NCBI RefSeq assembly: GCF_026240945.1
Contig: NZ_JAPFPY010000019.1
Coordinates: forward strand, 1 to 64,000
DNA: 64,000 nt
Source of the DNA: Mycolicibacterium sp. J2
Lineage (GTDB): Bacteria; Actinomycetota; Actinomycetes; Mycobacteriales; Mycobacteriaceae
Reading direction: 5' to 3'
The notes beneath the pieces are model-generated. The model searched no databases, was not told where the DNA came from, and saw only the letters and a program-made list of their open reading frames with translations. Positions within the stretch are counted from its first letter, which is position 1. Each line of letters begins with the position of its first letter. Shown in pieces: positions 51,627 to 60,895 of this stretch. A program made the translations under genes and the position numbers.

Positions 51627-53044
51627 ACACCACCTACGACGTCGTCGTGATCGGCGCCGGCATCGTCGGCGCAGCCATCGCCCGCAAACTGTCCGGTCAC
51701 CAACTGTCGGTGGCGTTGCTCGACGCCCGCGACGATGTCGGCGACGGCACCAGCAAGGCCAACACCGCGATCCTGCACACCGGATTCGACGCCAAACCCG
51801 GCACCTTGGAATCCGCGATGGTCAGCCGCGGCTATCAGCTGCTGTCCGAATACGCCCGCCACACCGGCATCCCGATCGAGCGCACCGGCGCCATCCTGGT
51901 CGCCTGGGACGACGAACAGCTCGACGCCCTCCCCGGCCTGCGTGACAAGGCTGTCGCCAACGGCTATCGGCACTGCGAGATCATCGACGCGGCAGAGGTG
52001 TATCGGCAGATTCCGCACCTCGGGCCCGGCGCCCTTGCCGGGTTGACCGTGCCCGACGAGTCGATCATCTGCACGTGGACGGTGAACCTGGCACTGGCCA
52101 CCGACGCCGTGCACCGGAGCACCACCCTGCTGCGTGGCCACCGGGTCGAAACCGTCGACGTGGGGCCGGAATTCACCACGCTGCACACCAGCGCCGGGCC
52201 GGTCACCAGCCGCTGGGTGGTCAACGCGGCGGGGCTGGGCGCCGATGTCATCGACGCCCGGTTCGGCTTCGAGCGGTTCACCGTGACCCCACGGCGTGGC
52301 GAGCTGATCGTGTACGACAAGCTGGCACGCCGGCTGGTCGACAAGATCGTCTTACCGGTCCCCACCGCCCGCGGCAAGGGTGTGTTGGTGAGCCCGACCA
52401 TCTACGGCAACGTCATGCTGGGACCGACCTCCGAAGACCTGCAGGACCGCACCGCGACCGGCACATCCGAGGCGGGGTTCGAGTTCCTGCTGGACAAGGG
52501 TCAGCGGCTGATGCCCGAGCTGCTCGCCGAAGAGGTGACCGCGACGTACTCCGGCTTGCGCGCCGCCATCGACCACGGTGACTACCTCATCGCCCCCGAC
52601 ACCGGTCAGCGGTACCTGCTGGTGGGCGGTATCCGGTCCACGGGCCTGACCGCGGGCATGGCGATCGCCGAATACGTCGTGAATGAATTGCGTTCGGCAG
52701 GACTGGATCTGGTGCCGAAAGCCGAGCTCCCCGACCCGCCGCGGATGCCGAACCTCGGCGAGGCTTTCACCCGCCCCTACCAGGACGCCGAGCGCATCGC
52801 CGCCGACCCCGCGTACGGCAAGATCGTCTGCTTCTGCGAACGGGTCACGGCGGGGGAACTGCGCGACGCCTGCCTCTCCACCATCCCCCCGGTGGGGTTG
52901 GACGGCCTGCGCAGGCGCACCCGCGTCCTGAACGGGCGGTGCCAGGGCTTCTTCTGCGGCGCCGAAGCTCAGGAGTTCCTCGACACCATGCCGGCTGATG
53001 CTCTGCCGGTACGCGCCACCCATCCCGAGGAGATCACACTGTGA
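51623..53044 (+). CDS. GlpA-like FAD oxidoreductase with BFD iron-sulfur domain, 473 aa
   Basis: An FAD-dependent oxidoreductase of the DAO fold (VVVIGAGIVGAAIARKLS near the start), like the large subunit of anaerobic glycerol-3-phosphate dehydrogenase. The C-terminal 100 residues form a BFD-like [2Fe-2S] domain with CFC and later CQGFFC. The GTG at 51623 overlaps the kinase stop. Substrate: a phosphorylated polyol from the kinase. The electrons probably pass to the next gene product or to quinone. Confidence 0.9.
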   Translation: MNTTYDVVVIGAGIVGAAIARKLSGHQLSVALLDARDDVGDGTSKANTAILHTGFDAKPGTLESAMVSRGYQLLSEYARHTGIPIERTGAILVAWDDEQLDALPGLRDKAVANGYRHCEIIDAAEVYRQIPHLGPGALAGLTVPDESIICTWTVNLALATDAVHRSTTLLRGHRVETVDVGPEFTTLHTSAGPVTSRWVVNAAGLGADVIDARFGFERFTVTPRRGELIVYDKLARRLVDKIVLPVPTARGKGVLVSPTIYGNVMLGPTSEDLQDRTATGTSEAGFEFLLDKGQRLMPELLAEEVTATYSGLRAAIDHGDYLIAPDTGQRYLLVGGIRSTGLTAGMAIAEYVVNELRSAGLDLVPKAELPDPPRMPNLGEAFTRPYQDAERIAADPAYGKIVCFCERVTAGELRDACLSTIPPVGLDGLRRRTRVLNGRCQGFFCGAEAQEFLDTMPADALPVRATHPEEITL

Positions 53045-54285
53045 GTACCACCAGGACCGTCGACGTCGCGATCGTCGGCGGCGGACCGGCCGGTCTCACC
53101 GCCGCGGCCGAACTCGCCCCCGGTCTCGACGTGGTCGTACTGGAACGTGAATCGGCGGCCGGCGGGATTCCCCGGCACAGCGACCACCCGGGCTACGGCA
53201 TCCGTGACCTCAGACGGTTCCTCGGCGGTCCCGAGTACGCCCGCCGACTGGTCCGTCGCGCAACCCATGCCGGCGCCACCATCCGCACCGACACCATGGT
53301 GACCGGCTGGGCCGGTGACCGCGCGCTCGACGTCACCTCCCCCCAAGGGCGTTACCGTCTCGAAGCGGGTGCGGTGATCCTGGCCACCGGTGCCCGCGAA
53401 CGGCCGAGGCCGGCCCGGATGATCCCGGGTGACCGTCCGTCCGGCATCTACACCACCGGTCTTCTGCAGAACCTGGTGCACCTCAAGCACCGCGCCGTCG
53501 GCCGGCGGGCGGTCGTGGTGGGTGCCGAACTGGTCAGCTACTCCGCGGTGCTCACGCTCAGGCATGCGGGATGTGAGACCGTGCTGGTGACCACCATGCA
53601 CTCGTCGCCGGAGTCCTACTCGGTGTTCAACCTGGCCGGCCGCTCACCGTTGTTGGGTCTGAACGTGGCCACCCGCAGCAGGGTGGCACGCATCATCGGA
53701 AAGCCGGCATTGGAGGCGGTCGAAGTCGAAGACCTCGACACCGGCCGACGCCGGCTCGTGGAGTGCGACACCCTGGTGCTGACGGGCGACTGGATTCCCG
53801 ACCACGAATTGGCCCGCAGCGCCGGCCTGGCCATGGACCCGAAAACCCTCGGCCCACTGACCGATACCGCATTGCGGACCAGCCGCCCCGGCGTTTTCGC
53901 AGTCGGCAATCTGCTACACCCGGTGGACACCGCCGATATCGCGGCGCTCGACGGTAAGCATGTCGCCGACCCGGTGCGGGCTTACCTGCGCGGCGGGACG
54001 GCCGCCGAGGACGGGTTGCGGCTGCGGGTGCAGGCACCGCTGCGGTGGATCACCCCGGGCATCGTGCGCCCGGGCGATGACGCGCCGGCGCGTGGACGGC
54101 TGTTGTTGTGGACCGATCACCTGGTGCGCATCCCCACGGTCACGATCCGCCAGGACGGCCGGGTGATCGCCCGAAAGACGTTGCCCTGGCCGGCATCACC
54201 GGGTCGGGTATTCCGGGTGCCGTCGCGTCTGCTCGACGGCGCGGACCTCAGGGGCGGACCGGTGACCGTTTCGATCACCGGCTAA
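53041..54285 (+). CDS. Pyridine nucleotide-disulfide-type FAD oxidoreductase, 414 aa
   Basis: It has two nucleotide-binding folds: VAIVGGGPAGLTAAAEL near residue 7, and RRAVVVGAELVSY (near 157), where the Gly pattern is not standard. It resembles the partner flavoprotein of GlpA-like or HcnB/OoxA-type dehydrogenases. It starts at a GTG overlapping the previous gene by 4 bp, the last gene of the operon. Together with the upstream oxidase it may form one complex. The convergent dioxygenase gene follows. Confidence 0.85.
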   Translation: MSTTRTVDVAIVGGGPAGLTAAAELAPGLDVVVLERESAAGGIPRHSDHPGYGIRDLRRFLGGPEYARRLVRRATHAGATIRTDTMVTGWAGDRALDVTSPQGRYRLEAGAVILATGARERPRPARMIPGDRPSGIYTTGLLQNLVHLKHRAVGRRAVVVGAELVSYSAVLTLRHAGCETVLVTTMHSSPESYSVFNLAGRSPLLGLNVATRSRVARIIGKPALEAVEVEDLDTGRRRLVECDTLVLTGDWIPDHELARSAGLAMDPKTLGPLTDTALRTSRPGVFAVGNLLHPVDTADIAALDGKHVADPVRAYLRGGTAAEDGLRLRVQAPLRWITPGIVRPGDDAPARGRLLLWTDHLVRIPTVTIRQDGRVIARKTLPWPASPGRVFRVPSRLLDGADLRGGPVTVSITG

Positions 54286-54361
54286 CCCACGCGAGCGTGC
54301 AGCCAGATCACGGAAACCGGCCCGATCACCATCTGGGTGCACGCCCGCGCAGCTGCGCGGC

Positions 54362-55357
54362 TCAGTTGTCGGGAATACCGGCACCGGCCAGTGCCGGCAC
54401 CGGGTCCTCGTGATGGCCCAGCGAGCGGGCCGCGGTCGCGAACTGGGCCAGCTTGTCCACGACGGTCTGGCCGTGAGGGGTATGACCCCAGATGCTGATG
54501 CCCTGATACGTCGCGGGCTGCCAGGTGCTTTCGTCGATGACGATGGGGTTCCAGCCCACTTCCCATTCGAAACCGGACGGGGTGACGGCGTAGTAGGACA
54601 GCTCCCTGTCATTGGTGTGTTGGCCGACGTCGAGCGCGATGCCGAATCCGAGTGCTCGCACCCGCTCATATGACCGCGTCAGGTCGTCCAGGTCGGCCAC
54701 CTGGATGTTGAGATGTTGCACCCGGGTGCGAATGGGATTGACGGGCAATCGGTTCACCGCCGCGATCGCGACCGAGTGATGGCGGGCATTCATCCGCAGG
54801 AACCGTATTTTCAGTTTCATCCCGTTGATGGTCTCGTCGATGTAGTCGGAGAGCCGGGCATCGAAGACCGCACTGTAGTAGCCGCGCATCTGTTGGGGTT
54901 TTTTCGAGGTGATGGCCACGTGACCGATGCCGTACTCCCCTGTGACGAATCCGCCGGTCCTCAAGACAGCTGGCTCCGTGGAGATCGCCGCGCGGACAAA
55001 GACCTCCTGGTTCAGTCCGTTGGGGCCGGGCAGTCGCACCAGGCGCTGCACCCCGCGCAGGGCCGCCTCGTCGGCGGTGCCCTCCCGGACGGGGACGCCA
55101 TGCGTACTCATCCTGCGCAGGATCTCGTCCAGGGTGTCGTGGTCGCGAGCCTGCCAACCCAATGCCGTCACATCCTCGGCGGGACCGCGTTGCAGCAGGA
55201 ATCGGCAGGCGTGCTCGTCCAACCGGAATCGCATCGCATCGGCACCGACATCGTCGACGTGCATGCCGATCGCTTCTCGACCGAAACGGCGCCAGTCCGC
55301 GAACCGCCCGGTTTCGATCACCAGATAGCCCAGCCGCACCTGGCCGAAGACGTTCAC
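54362..55357 (-). CDS. Extradiol ring-cleavage dioxygenase (VOC type I), 331 aa
   Basis: It opens a catechol ring next to the two hydroxyls (meta cleavage), like BphC and HsaC. The C-terminal VOC domain holds the iron ligands His146 (GIGHVAIT), His215 (VQHLNI) and Glu266 (FEWEVGW). His193 or His194 and Tyr256 fit the acid-base residues. The N-terminal VOC half lacks them as usual. The ATG overlaps the hydrolase gene by 4 bp. It is third of the three-gene pathway. Confidence 0.92.
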   Translation of the reverse strand: MNVFGQVRLGYLVIETGRFADWRRFGREAIGMHVDDVGADAMRFRLDEHACRFLLQRGPAEDVTALGWQARDHDTLDEILRRMSTHGVPVREGTADEAALRGVQRLVRLPGPNGLNQEVFVRAAISTEPAVLRTGGFVTGEYGIGHVAITSKKPQQMRGYYSAVFDARLSDYIDETINGMKLKIRFLRMNARHHSVAIAAVNRLPVNPIRTRVQHLNIQVADLDDLTRSYERVRALGFGIALDVGQHTNDRELSYYAVTPSGFEWEVGWNPIVIDESTWQPATYQGISIWGHTPHGQTVVDKLAQFATAARSLGHHEDPVPALAGAGIPDN

Positions 55358-56223
55358 GGCGCGAATACCGATGAATCGGAGAGGAATTCAACGACGAGCC
55401 GGTTGAACAGCTCGGCGCGCTCCCACTGCATCCAGTGCCCCGTGTGTGATGTCATGACCAGTTCGGCGTGCGGCAAGCTGTGCAGCAGCAGTGGCCCGCC
55501 GGCCGGCCGATTCACCACATCATCACGGCCCCAGAGGATCAGGGTGGGTGTTGGTAGCGTCTTCAGACGCGGATCGCGGGTCAGGTCCATTCGCCACAGG
55601 GTGCGCAGCGCCCACGGCCCGGATGGCCGCGCCAGTGGCGGGTCTGCCATCACCTCCGGGTCGATCGACGCGGCATACCGGAGGTCGATCAGCTCGTCGG
55701 GCACCGAATCTGCTTCGTAGACCAGGTAATGACGGATGAAGTCGGCCAGTTTGGCCCGGCTCGGCCCGGCACCGGTGTAATAGGACAGCAACTGGTTGAG
55801 TCCACGGGTGGGCAACATCCTGGTGGTGCCGATTCCGCCGGGACCCATCAGAACCATCTTGCCGACGCGCTGCGGGTGTTCCAGCGCGAGGCGCAATGCT
55901 GCGGCACCACCGTAGGAGTTTCCGATCAGATGCGCGGTGGCGATCTGCAAGGTGTCGAGCAGACCGCCGATGGCCTCGGCCAGCGAGCCGAACGGATCGA
56001 GCTTGTCGATCCGTTTGGTCGACCGGCCGTAACCGGGCATATCCGGCGCGATCACCCGGAAGTGCTGCGCGAGTGCGTCGATATTTCGCGAGTAGTTCGT
56101 GACGCCGGAGGCGCCGGGGCCACCGCCGTGTAAGAGGACAATGGCGGGTCCGGTACCGGTTTCGGCGAAGAAGATCTGCCGGTCCCCGACGGTGACGGCC
56201 CGTTCGGTGAGTGTGCTGATCAT
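55354..56223 (-). CDS. Meta-cleavage product C-C hydrolase, 289 aa
   Basis: An alpha/beta hydrolase of the MhpC/BphD/HsaD group that cleaves the C-C bond of the ring-opened product. HGGGPGASG (32-40) is the oxyanion motif, GNSYGG carries the nucleophile Ser103, WGRDD the Asp and SHTGHW the His. The start at 56223 overlaps the hydroxylase gene by 4 bp. A longer frame reaches 56592 but is shadow. Confidence 0.92.
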   Translation of the reverse strand: MISTLTERAVTVGDRQIFFAETGTGPAIVLLHGGGPGASGVTNYSRNIDALAQHFRVIAPDMPGYGRSTKRIDKLDPFGSLAEAIGGLLDTLQIATAHLIGNSYGGAAALRLALEHPQRVGKMVLMGPGGIGTTRMLPTRGLNQLLSYYTGAGPSRAKLADFIRHYLVYEADSVPDELIDLRYAASIDPEVMADPPLARPSGPWALRTLWRMDLTRDPRLKTLPTPTLILWGRDDVVNRPAGGPLLLHSLPHAELVMTSHTGHWMQWERAELFNRLVVEFLSDSSVFAP

Positions 56224-57749
56224 GCGTGTGCTCCTGTGAGATCGAGATGGCGCAGCCCGGCCGGTGGTGCCGCCAGCGGGCGACCTGATCTGCTTGCGGC
56301 GTAGATGAATCCATCGGGGCGCAACACCACGGTGTCGGCTTTTCGGCTGTGCAGCCAGCCGACCAATTCGGGCTGGCTGACCCGCAGGGTCACTGCTCCG
56401 ATCTGCTGCCAGGCCTGCGCTCCCGGCGGCAGCGCCGTGGTGTGCAGCAGCGCCCACCGCCCGTCCAGGTGATCGTCGAGCGGCTTGATCTCGCCGTCGT
56501 GGACGACGGCCGGTTGCGGCACCTGCCATCCGACCGCAGGGCCGGCACCGGTGGCGAAGAATCCCTCGGTGTACCGCGCGGCCGGAATCCACCAGAATTT
56601 CTGCCCCTTCGTCAGCACCCCCGGCAACCGGCTCAACGCCCGGAGTGTCCGGTTGCGCAGCGCGGCGAGCACCGGCCGGCGTTCGGTGATGACCCTGCCC
56701 ACCAGAACCGCCCTGCGGGTCACCTCCACGACGTGTGGCTTGCGTTCCGCCTCATAGGAATCGAGGAGCTCTTCCGGAGCGCTACCGGCCACCACCGCCG
56801 CCAACTTCCAGCACAGGTTGGCGGCGTCGCGCACGCCCGCCGACATCCCCTGCCCGATCCACGGTGGCATGGCATGTGCGGCGTCACCGGCAAGGAAGAC
56901 GCGGCCGATCCGCCAGCGATCGGCGACCCGGACATGGTGACTGTAGACGACGGCCCGCAGGATCTCGACGTGCTCGCCCGTGATTCCCTGGGCCGCAAGC
57001 GCGTTGCGCACCGCCTCATCGGTGACGAGACGTCGCTCATCCTGACCGGACCGGACCGGGTACTCCCAGCGGTGATGGCCGAGCGGAGTGGGGCAATCCA
57101 CCATGGGTCGATCGGGATCGCAGTGGAAACGCAAGCGGTCGTGGGCATCCCACTCCTTGCGCACCTTGGTGTCGATGACCACCCAGCGTTCACCGTAGGT
57201 GCGTCCCGTGTATCCCACCCCGAGCAGACCGCGGGTCGGCGACGAGCCACCGTCGGCGGCGATGACATACGACGCGCGCAGCCGGATGAGACCGTCGGTG
57301 CGCAGGTCCGCCAGCAATAACTCGGCGTGGTCGGCGGCGTTGGTCACGCGAAGACATTCCCGCTCGAGGAGCACATCGACATTGGGAAAGCGGGCCACCC
57401 CGTCGCGCAACACCTCGTCGACCGCCGGTTGGTAGAGGAACTGCTGTGCAGGGTGGCCGCACCCCCGACCTCGGATCACAGTCTCGACGAACCGTCGGCC
57501 CTTGTCATCGACGAAGGTCACCGGGCGGTTGGGCAACATGTCACGCTTCAGCCGGTCGGCCAGACCCACGGACTGCCAGATCCGCAGCACCTCCTCGTCG
57601 GTGGAGATGGCTCTGGCGCGTCCGTAGATATCGGGGTCACGTTCGATCACGACAACTTTCAGGCCGAGCCGGCCCAGCAGATTGGCCGCGGTGGCTCCCG
57701 TCGGGCCGTATCCGATCACGGCAACGTCATAGGTGTCGCAGGGATTCAT
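56220..57749 (-). CDS. FAD aromatic hydroxylase, MhpA-like, 509 aa
   Basis: A class A flavin monooxygenase that makes the catechol for the dioxygenase. The Rossmann motif is GYGPTGATAANLL (13-25), the DG motif lies near VIAADGGSSPTR, and GDAAHAMPPWIGQGMSAG is the second FAD site. It resembles 3-(3-hydroxyphenyl)propionate hydroxylase. It starts the pathway operon and is divergent from its TetR regulator. The true substrate could be a phenylpropionate or another alkylphenol. Confidence 0.92.
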   Translation of the reverse strand: MNPCDTYDVAVIGYGPTGATAANLLGRLGLKVVVIERDPDIYGRARAISTDEEVLRIWQSVGLADRLKRDMLPNRPVTFVDDKGRRFVETVIRGRGCGHPAQQFLYQPAVDEVLRDGVARFPNVDVLLERECLRVTNAADHAELLLADLRTDGLIRLRASYVIAADGGSSPTRGLLGVGYTGRTYGERWVVIDTKVRKEWDAHDRLRFHCDPDRPMVDCPTPLGHHRWEYPVRSGQDERRLVTDEAVRNALAAQGITGEHVEILRAVVYSHHVRVADRWRIGRVFLAGDAAHAMPPWIGQGMSAGVRDAANLCWKLAAVVAGSAPEELLDSYEAERKPHVVEVTRRAVLVGRVITERRPVLAALRNRTLRALSRLPGVLTKGQKFWWIPAARYTEGFFATGAGPAVGWQVPQPAVVHDGEIKPLDDHLDGRWALLHTTALPPGAQAWQQIGAVTLRVSQPELVGWLHSRKADTVVLRPDGFIYAASRSGRPLAAPPAGLRHLDLTGAHA

Positions 57750-57766
57750 CGGACCTCCGATTGATC

Positions 57767-57802
57767 TGTAGTGATCGCTACGGTAATGTAGTGATCGCTA
57801 CA
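57767..57802. promoter_or_regulatory. Tandem operators of the meta-cleavage operon
   Basis: TGTAGTGATCGCTAC occurs at 57767-57781 and again at 57787-57801, 20 bp apart, so both lie on the same face of the helix. Each is a near-perfect palindrome (GTAG...CTAC). They lie between the hydroxylase start (57749) and the TetR start (57826) and are thus placed to regulate both. They are probably the binding sites of the TetR protein. Confidence 0.75.
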
Positions 57803-57825
57803 GCGTCAAGAGCCGGGAGTGTCCG

Positions 57826-58452
57826 ATGTCACAAACCTCCAAACCCCGCCGTAAGCGCGCCGACGGCGAGCTGTCGCGCGAACGCATCCTCGACGCCGCC
57901 ACCGAGATCTCCTCCGAGCGTGGCTACGAGGGCACCAGCATCTCGCTGGTCAGCAAGAAGTGCGGACTGCCCGCCAGTTCGATCTACTGGCACTTCAAAG
58001 ACAAGGACGACCTGCTGGCCGCCGTTATCGAGCGCAGTTTCGGGGCATGGCTGCAGTCCTGGCAGCTGCCCGCCGACGGTGAGCCGCGGAAACGGATCAA
58101 CGTCATGGCCATGCAGATCGCCAAGGCACTGCTCGACTCACCTGATTTCCTCCGCCTGGGCTTGATGCTCTCCCTGGAGCGCCGACCGGTCGAGCCGCGA
58201 GCCCGTGCCATGTTCCTGCAGGCACGCGCCCAAGCCGCGGAATCGCTGTCCGAAGCCCTGCGTGAGTTCACCACCGGGCTCGACGAATCGCAGCAGAGGT
58301 TGCTGGTCACCTATGCGATCGCCGGCGGTGACGGATTGTTCCTCGCCAAGGAGATCGGCGGGGACTCGGTGGATCTGCTCGCCCTGCTGGAGATGCACGC
58401 CAACGCGCTCTACGACACCGCTCGCCGGCTCATCGCCGAGAACGAATCGTGA
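57826..58452 (+). CDS. TetR regulator of the aromatic operon, 208 aa
   Basis: The HTH is clear: RERILDAATEISSERGYEGTSISLVSKKCGLPASSIYWHF. The rest is the ligand-binding part. It is divergent from the hydroxylase gene with the tandem operators between. It probably represses the operon until an aromatic compound or CoA ester binds. Confidence 0.93.
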   Translation: MSQTSKPRRKRADGELSRERILDAATEISSERGYEGTSISLVSKKCGLPASSIYWHFKDKDDLLAAVIERSFGAWLQSWQLPADGEPRKRINVMAMQIAKALLDSPDFLRLGLMLSLERRPVEPRARAMFLQARAQAAESLSEALREFTTGLDESQQRLLVTYAIAGGDGLFLAKEIGGDSVDLLALLEMHANALYDTARRLIAENES

Positions 58453-58474
58453 GGCGGCCGGCAAGCGGATAGCG

Positions 58475-59623
58475 CTACAGCCCCAGGTCTTTGGCGATGA
58501 TCACCTTCATCACCTCGCTGGTGCCGGCGTAGATCCGGGCCACCCGGGCATCGGTGTACAACCGCGCGATCGGGTACTCCATCATGTAGCCGTAGCCGCC
58601 GAACAGCTGCAGGCAGCGGTCGACCACCCGAGCCTGCATCTCGGTGCAGAACAACTTCACCCGCGCGGCGTCGGGCGCCGCCAGCTCACCGTCGACATGC
58701 AGGGCGATGGCCCGGTCCAGCATCGCCTGGGCGGCCTCGACCTCGGCCGAACACGCCGCCAACTCGAACTTGGTGTTCTGAAACGAGGCCACCGGCGTGC
58801 CGAAAGCCTTGCGATCCTTGGTGTAATCGATGGCCGCCGCGATCGCCGATCGGGCTTGGGCCACCGAGCCGACCGCTATCGTCAGCCGTTCCTGGGGCAG
58901 GTTCTGACCCAGATAACCGAACGCCTCGTCGACCTCGCCGAGCACGTTGGCGTCCGGTACTCGGACGTCGACGAAGGACAGCTCTGCGGTGTCTTGAACC
59001 TTGCAGCCCATCTTTTCCAGCTCACGGCCGCGGGTGAAGCCCGGCATGCCGTCCTCCACCACGAACAGCGTCAGCCCCCGGCGCCGGTTGTCCGGGTCGG
59101 TGGAGGTGCGGGCGACGACGACCACCAGGTCCGCCTGCATGCCGCCGGTGATGAAGGTCTTGGCGCCGTTGAGGATCCAGTCGTCACCGTCACGCACGGC
59201 GGTGGTGCGCATGCCGGCCAGATCCGATCCGGTGCCCGGTTCGGTCATCGCGATCGCGGTCAGCAGGGTGCCGTCGGCCAAACCCGGAAACCACCTCGTG
59301 CGTTGCTCTTCGTCGGCGTAGTGCAGAAAGTACGGCAGGATCACCTCAAGCTGGGTCCGCACCGTGGACAGGGTGACCAGCGCACGGGCCGCCTCCTCTT
59401 GAAGCACGACGTTGTAGCGGTAGTCCGGCTCGCCACCGCCGCCATATTCCTCGTCGATCGCCATGCCGAGCATGCCGAGCGAGCCCATCTTGGCGAATAC
59501 CTCACGAGGCATCCGGCCGCCCTTCTCCCATTCGGGGTAGGCGGGCACGACATCCTTTTCCACGAAGTCGCGGGCGAGCTGACGAAACGCCTCGTGGTCC
59601 TCGGTGAAGAGATTGCGCTGCAT
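58475..59623 (-). CDS. Acyl-CoA dehydrogenase, 382 aa
   Basis: A FAD enzyme for the first step of beta-oxidation. The FAD/substrate segments AIAMTEPGTGSDLAG and TFITGG, and the C-terminal region YDQ-like YAGTSEVMKVIIA, are typical. A ribosome binding site CAGGAGCA precedes the ATG. It lies next to thiolase and CoA-transferase genes on the same strand, so it probably degrades a side chain or ring fragment from the aromatic pathway. Confidence 0.93.
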   Translation of the reverse strand: MQRNLFTEDHEAFRQLARDFVEKDVVPAYPEWEKGGRMPREVFAKMGSLGMLGMAIDEEYGGGGEPDYRYNVVLQEEAARALVTLSTVRTQLEVILPYFLHYADEEQRTRWFPGLADGTLLTAIAMTEPGTGSDLAGMRTTAVRDGDDWILNGAKTFITGGMQADLVVVVARTSTDPDNRRRGLTLFVVEDGMPGFTRGRELEKMGCKVQDTAELSFVDVRVPDANVLGEVDEAFGYLGQNLPQERLTIAVGSVAQARSAIAAAIDYTKDRKAFGTPVASFQNTKFELAACSAEVEAAQAMLDRAIALHVDGELAAPDAARVKLFCTEMQARVVDRCLQLFGGYGYMMEYPIARLYTDARVARIYAGTSEVMKVIIAKDLGL

Positions 59624-59634
59624 ATGTGCTCCTG

Positions 59635-60780
59635 TCAGGCCACGAGTTCGACCAGTGTGGCGTTGGCGGTTCCGCCGCCCTCGCACATCGTCTGCAGACC
59701 GTAGCGAATTCCGTTGTCGCGCATGTGATGGATCATCTTGGTCATCAACACCGCCCCCGAGGCGCCGAGCGGGTGCCCCAGCGCGATCGCGCCGCCGAGC
59801 GGATTGAGCTTGGCTTCGTCGGCGCCCGTCTCGGCCAACCAGGCCAGCGGCACCGGGGCAAAGGCCTCGTTGACCTCGAACACACCGACCTCGTCGATGC
59901 CGACGCCGGCCTTACGCAACACCTTCTCGGTGGCCGGGATCGGTGCGGTCAACATCAGCACCGGATCGGCACCGGTGACGACGCCTGCGCGGTAGCGGAC
60001 CAGCGGGGTCAGGCCGAGTTGCAACGCGTGATCGGCCGTCATCACCAGCAGCGCAGCCGCCCCGTCGGAGATCTGGGACGAGTTGCCGGCGTGGATGATG
60101 CCGTCTTCGGTGAACGCCGGTTTGAGTGCGGCCAGTTTCTCGACAGTCGTACCAGGCCGGATGCCTTCGTCAACCACGATCACGTCACCGTCGGTGAACA
60201 CCGGGACGATCTGGTCGATGAATGCGCCGGCGTCCTGGGCGGCGGCGGCCCGCTCGTGTGATGCCGCGGAGTACTCGTCGCACCGAGTCCGCGACAGATC
60301 CCACTTCTGGCAGATCAGCTCGGCCGAGATGCCCTGGTTGAACGAGAAATTGTCGTAGCGGGCAAGCACTTTCGGACCGTATGGTTGGCCGGTCTGACGG
60401 GCCGCACCCAGCGGCACCCGGCTCATCACCTCGACTCCGCCGGCGACCACGATGTCCTGTTGGCCCGACATCACGGCCTGCACCGCGAAATCGAGTGCCT
60501 GCTGGCTGGATCCACAGGCACGGTTGACGGTGGTTCCCGGGATGCGCTCGGGCCAGCCGGCCGCCAGCACCGAGAACCGCCCGATGTTGCTGGACTGGTC
60601 ACCCACTTGAGAGACACAGCCCCACACCACATCGTCGATCACACCGGGGTCCACGCCGGTGCGCTCGACGAGCTCGTTGAGCACCACGGCCGACAGGTCG
60701 GCGGCGTGTTGATCGGACAGGCCGCCGTTGCGTTTGCCGACCGGTGTGCGGACGGCTCCGACGATGACGGTTTCACGCAT
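59635..60780 (-). CDS. Acetyl-CoA C-acyltransferase (thiolase), 381 aa
   Basis: It splits beta-ketoacyl-CoA. The nucleophile is Cys89 in NRACGSSQ; the NEAFAP segment, GHPLGASG (His) and CEGGGTANA (Cys) complete the active site. The start at 60780 has GAGGAGAGAAG upstream. It is followed 12 bp later by the acyl-CoA dehydrogenase gene, so both belong to one operon. Confidence 0.94.
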   Translation of the reverse strand: MRETVIVGAVRTPVGKRNGGLSDQHAADLSAVVLNELVERTGVDPGVIDDVVWGCVSQVGDQSSNIGRFSVLAAGWPERIPGTTVNRACGSSQQALDFAVQAVMSGQQDIVVAGGVEVMSRVPLGAARQTGQPYGPKVLARYDNFSFNQGISAELICQKWDLSRTRCDEYSAASHERAAAAQDAGAFIDQIVPVFTDGDVIVVDEGIRPGTTVEKLAALKPAFTEDGIIHAGNSSQISDGAAALLVMTADHALQLGLTPLVRYRAGVVTGADPVLMLTAPIPATEKVLRKAGVGIDEVGVFEVNEAFAPVPLAWLAETGADEAKLNPLGGAIALGHPLGASGAVLMTKMIHHMRDNGIRYGLQTMCEGGGTANATLVELVA

Positions 60781-60895
60781 TACTTCTCTCCTCGGGTAGG
60801 TAGCGTCCCTCGGCCAGCCGTCCGGGGCATCGAGACGGAAATCTGGGACGTCGGCGCCGCGAAAACGGTCCCTGGCTTCAGTTTCGGTGTATTTC

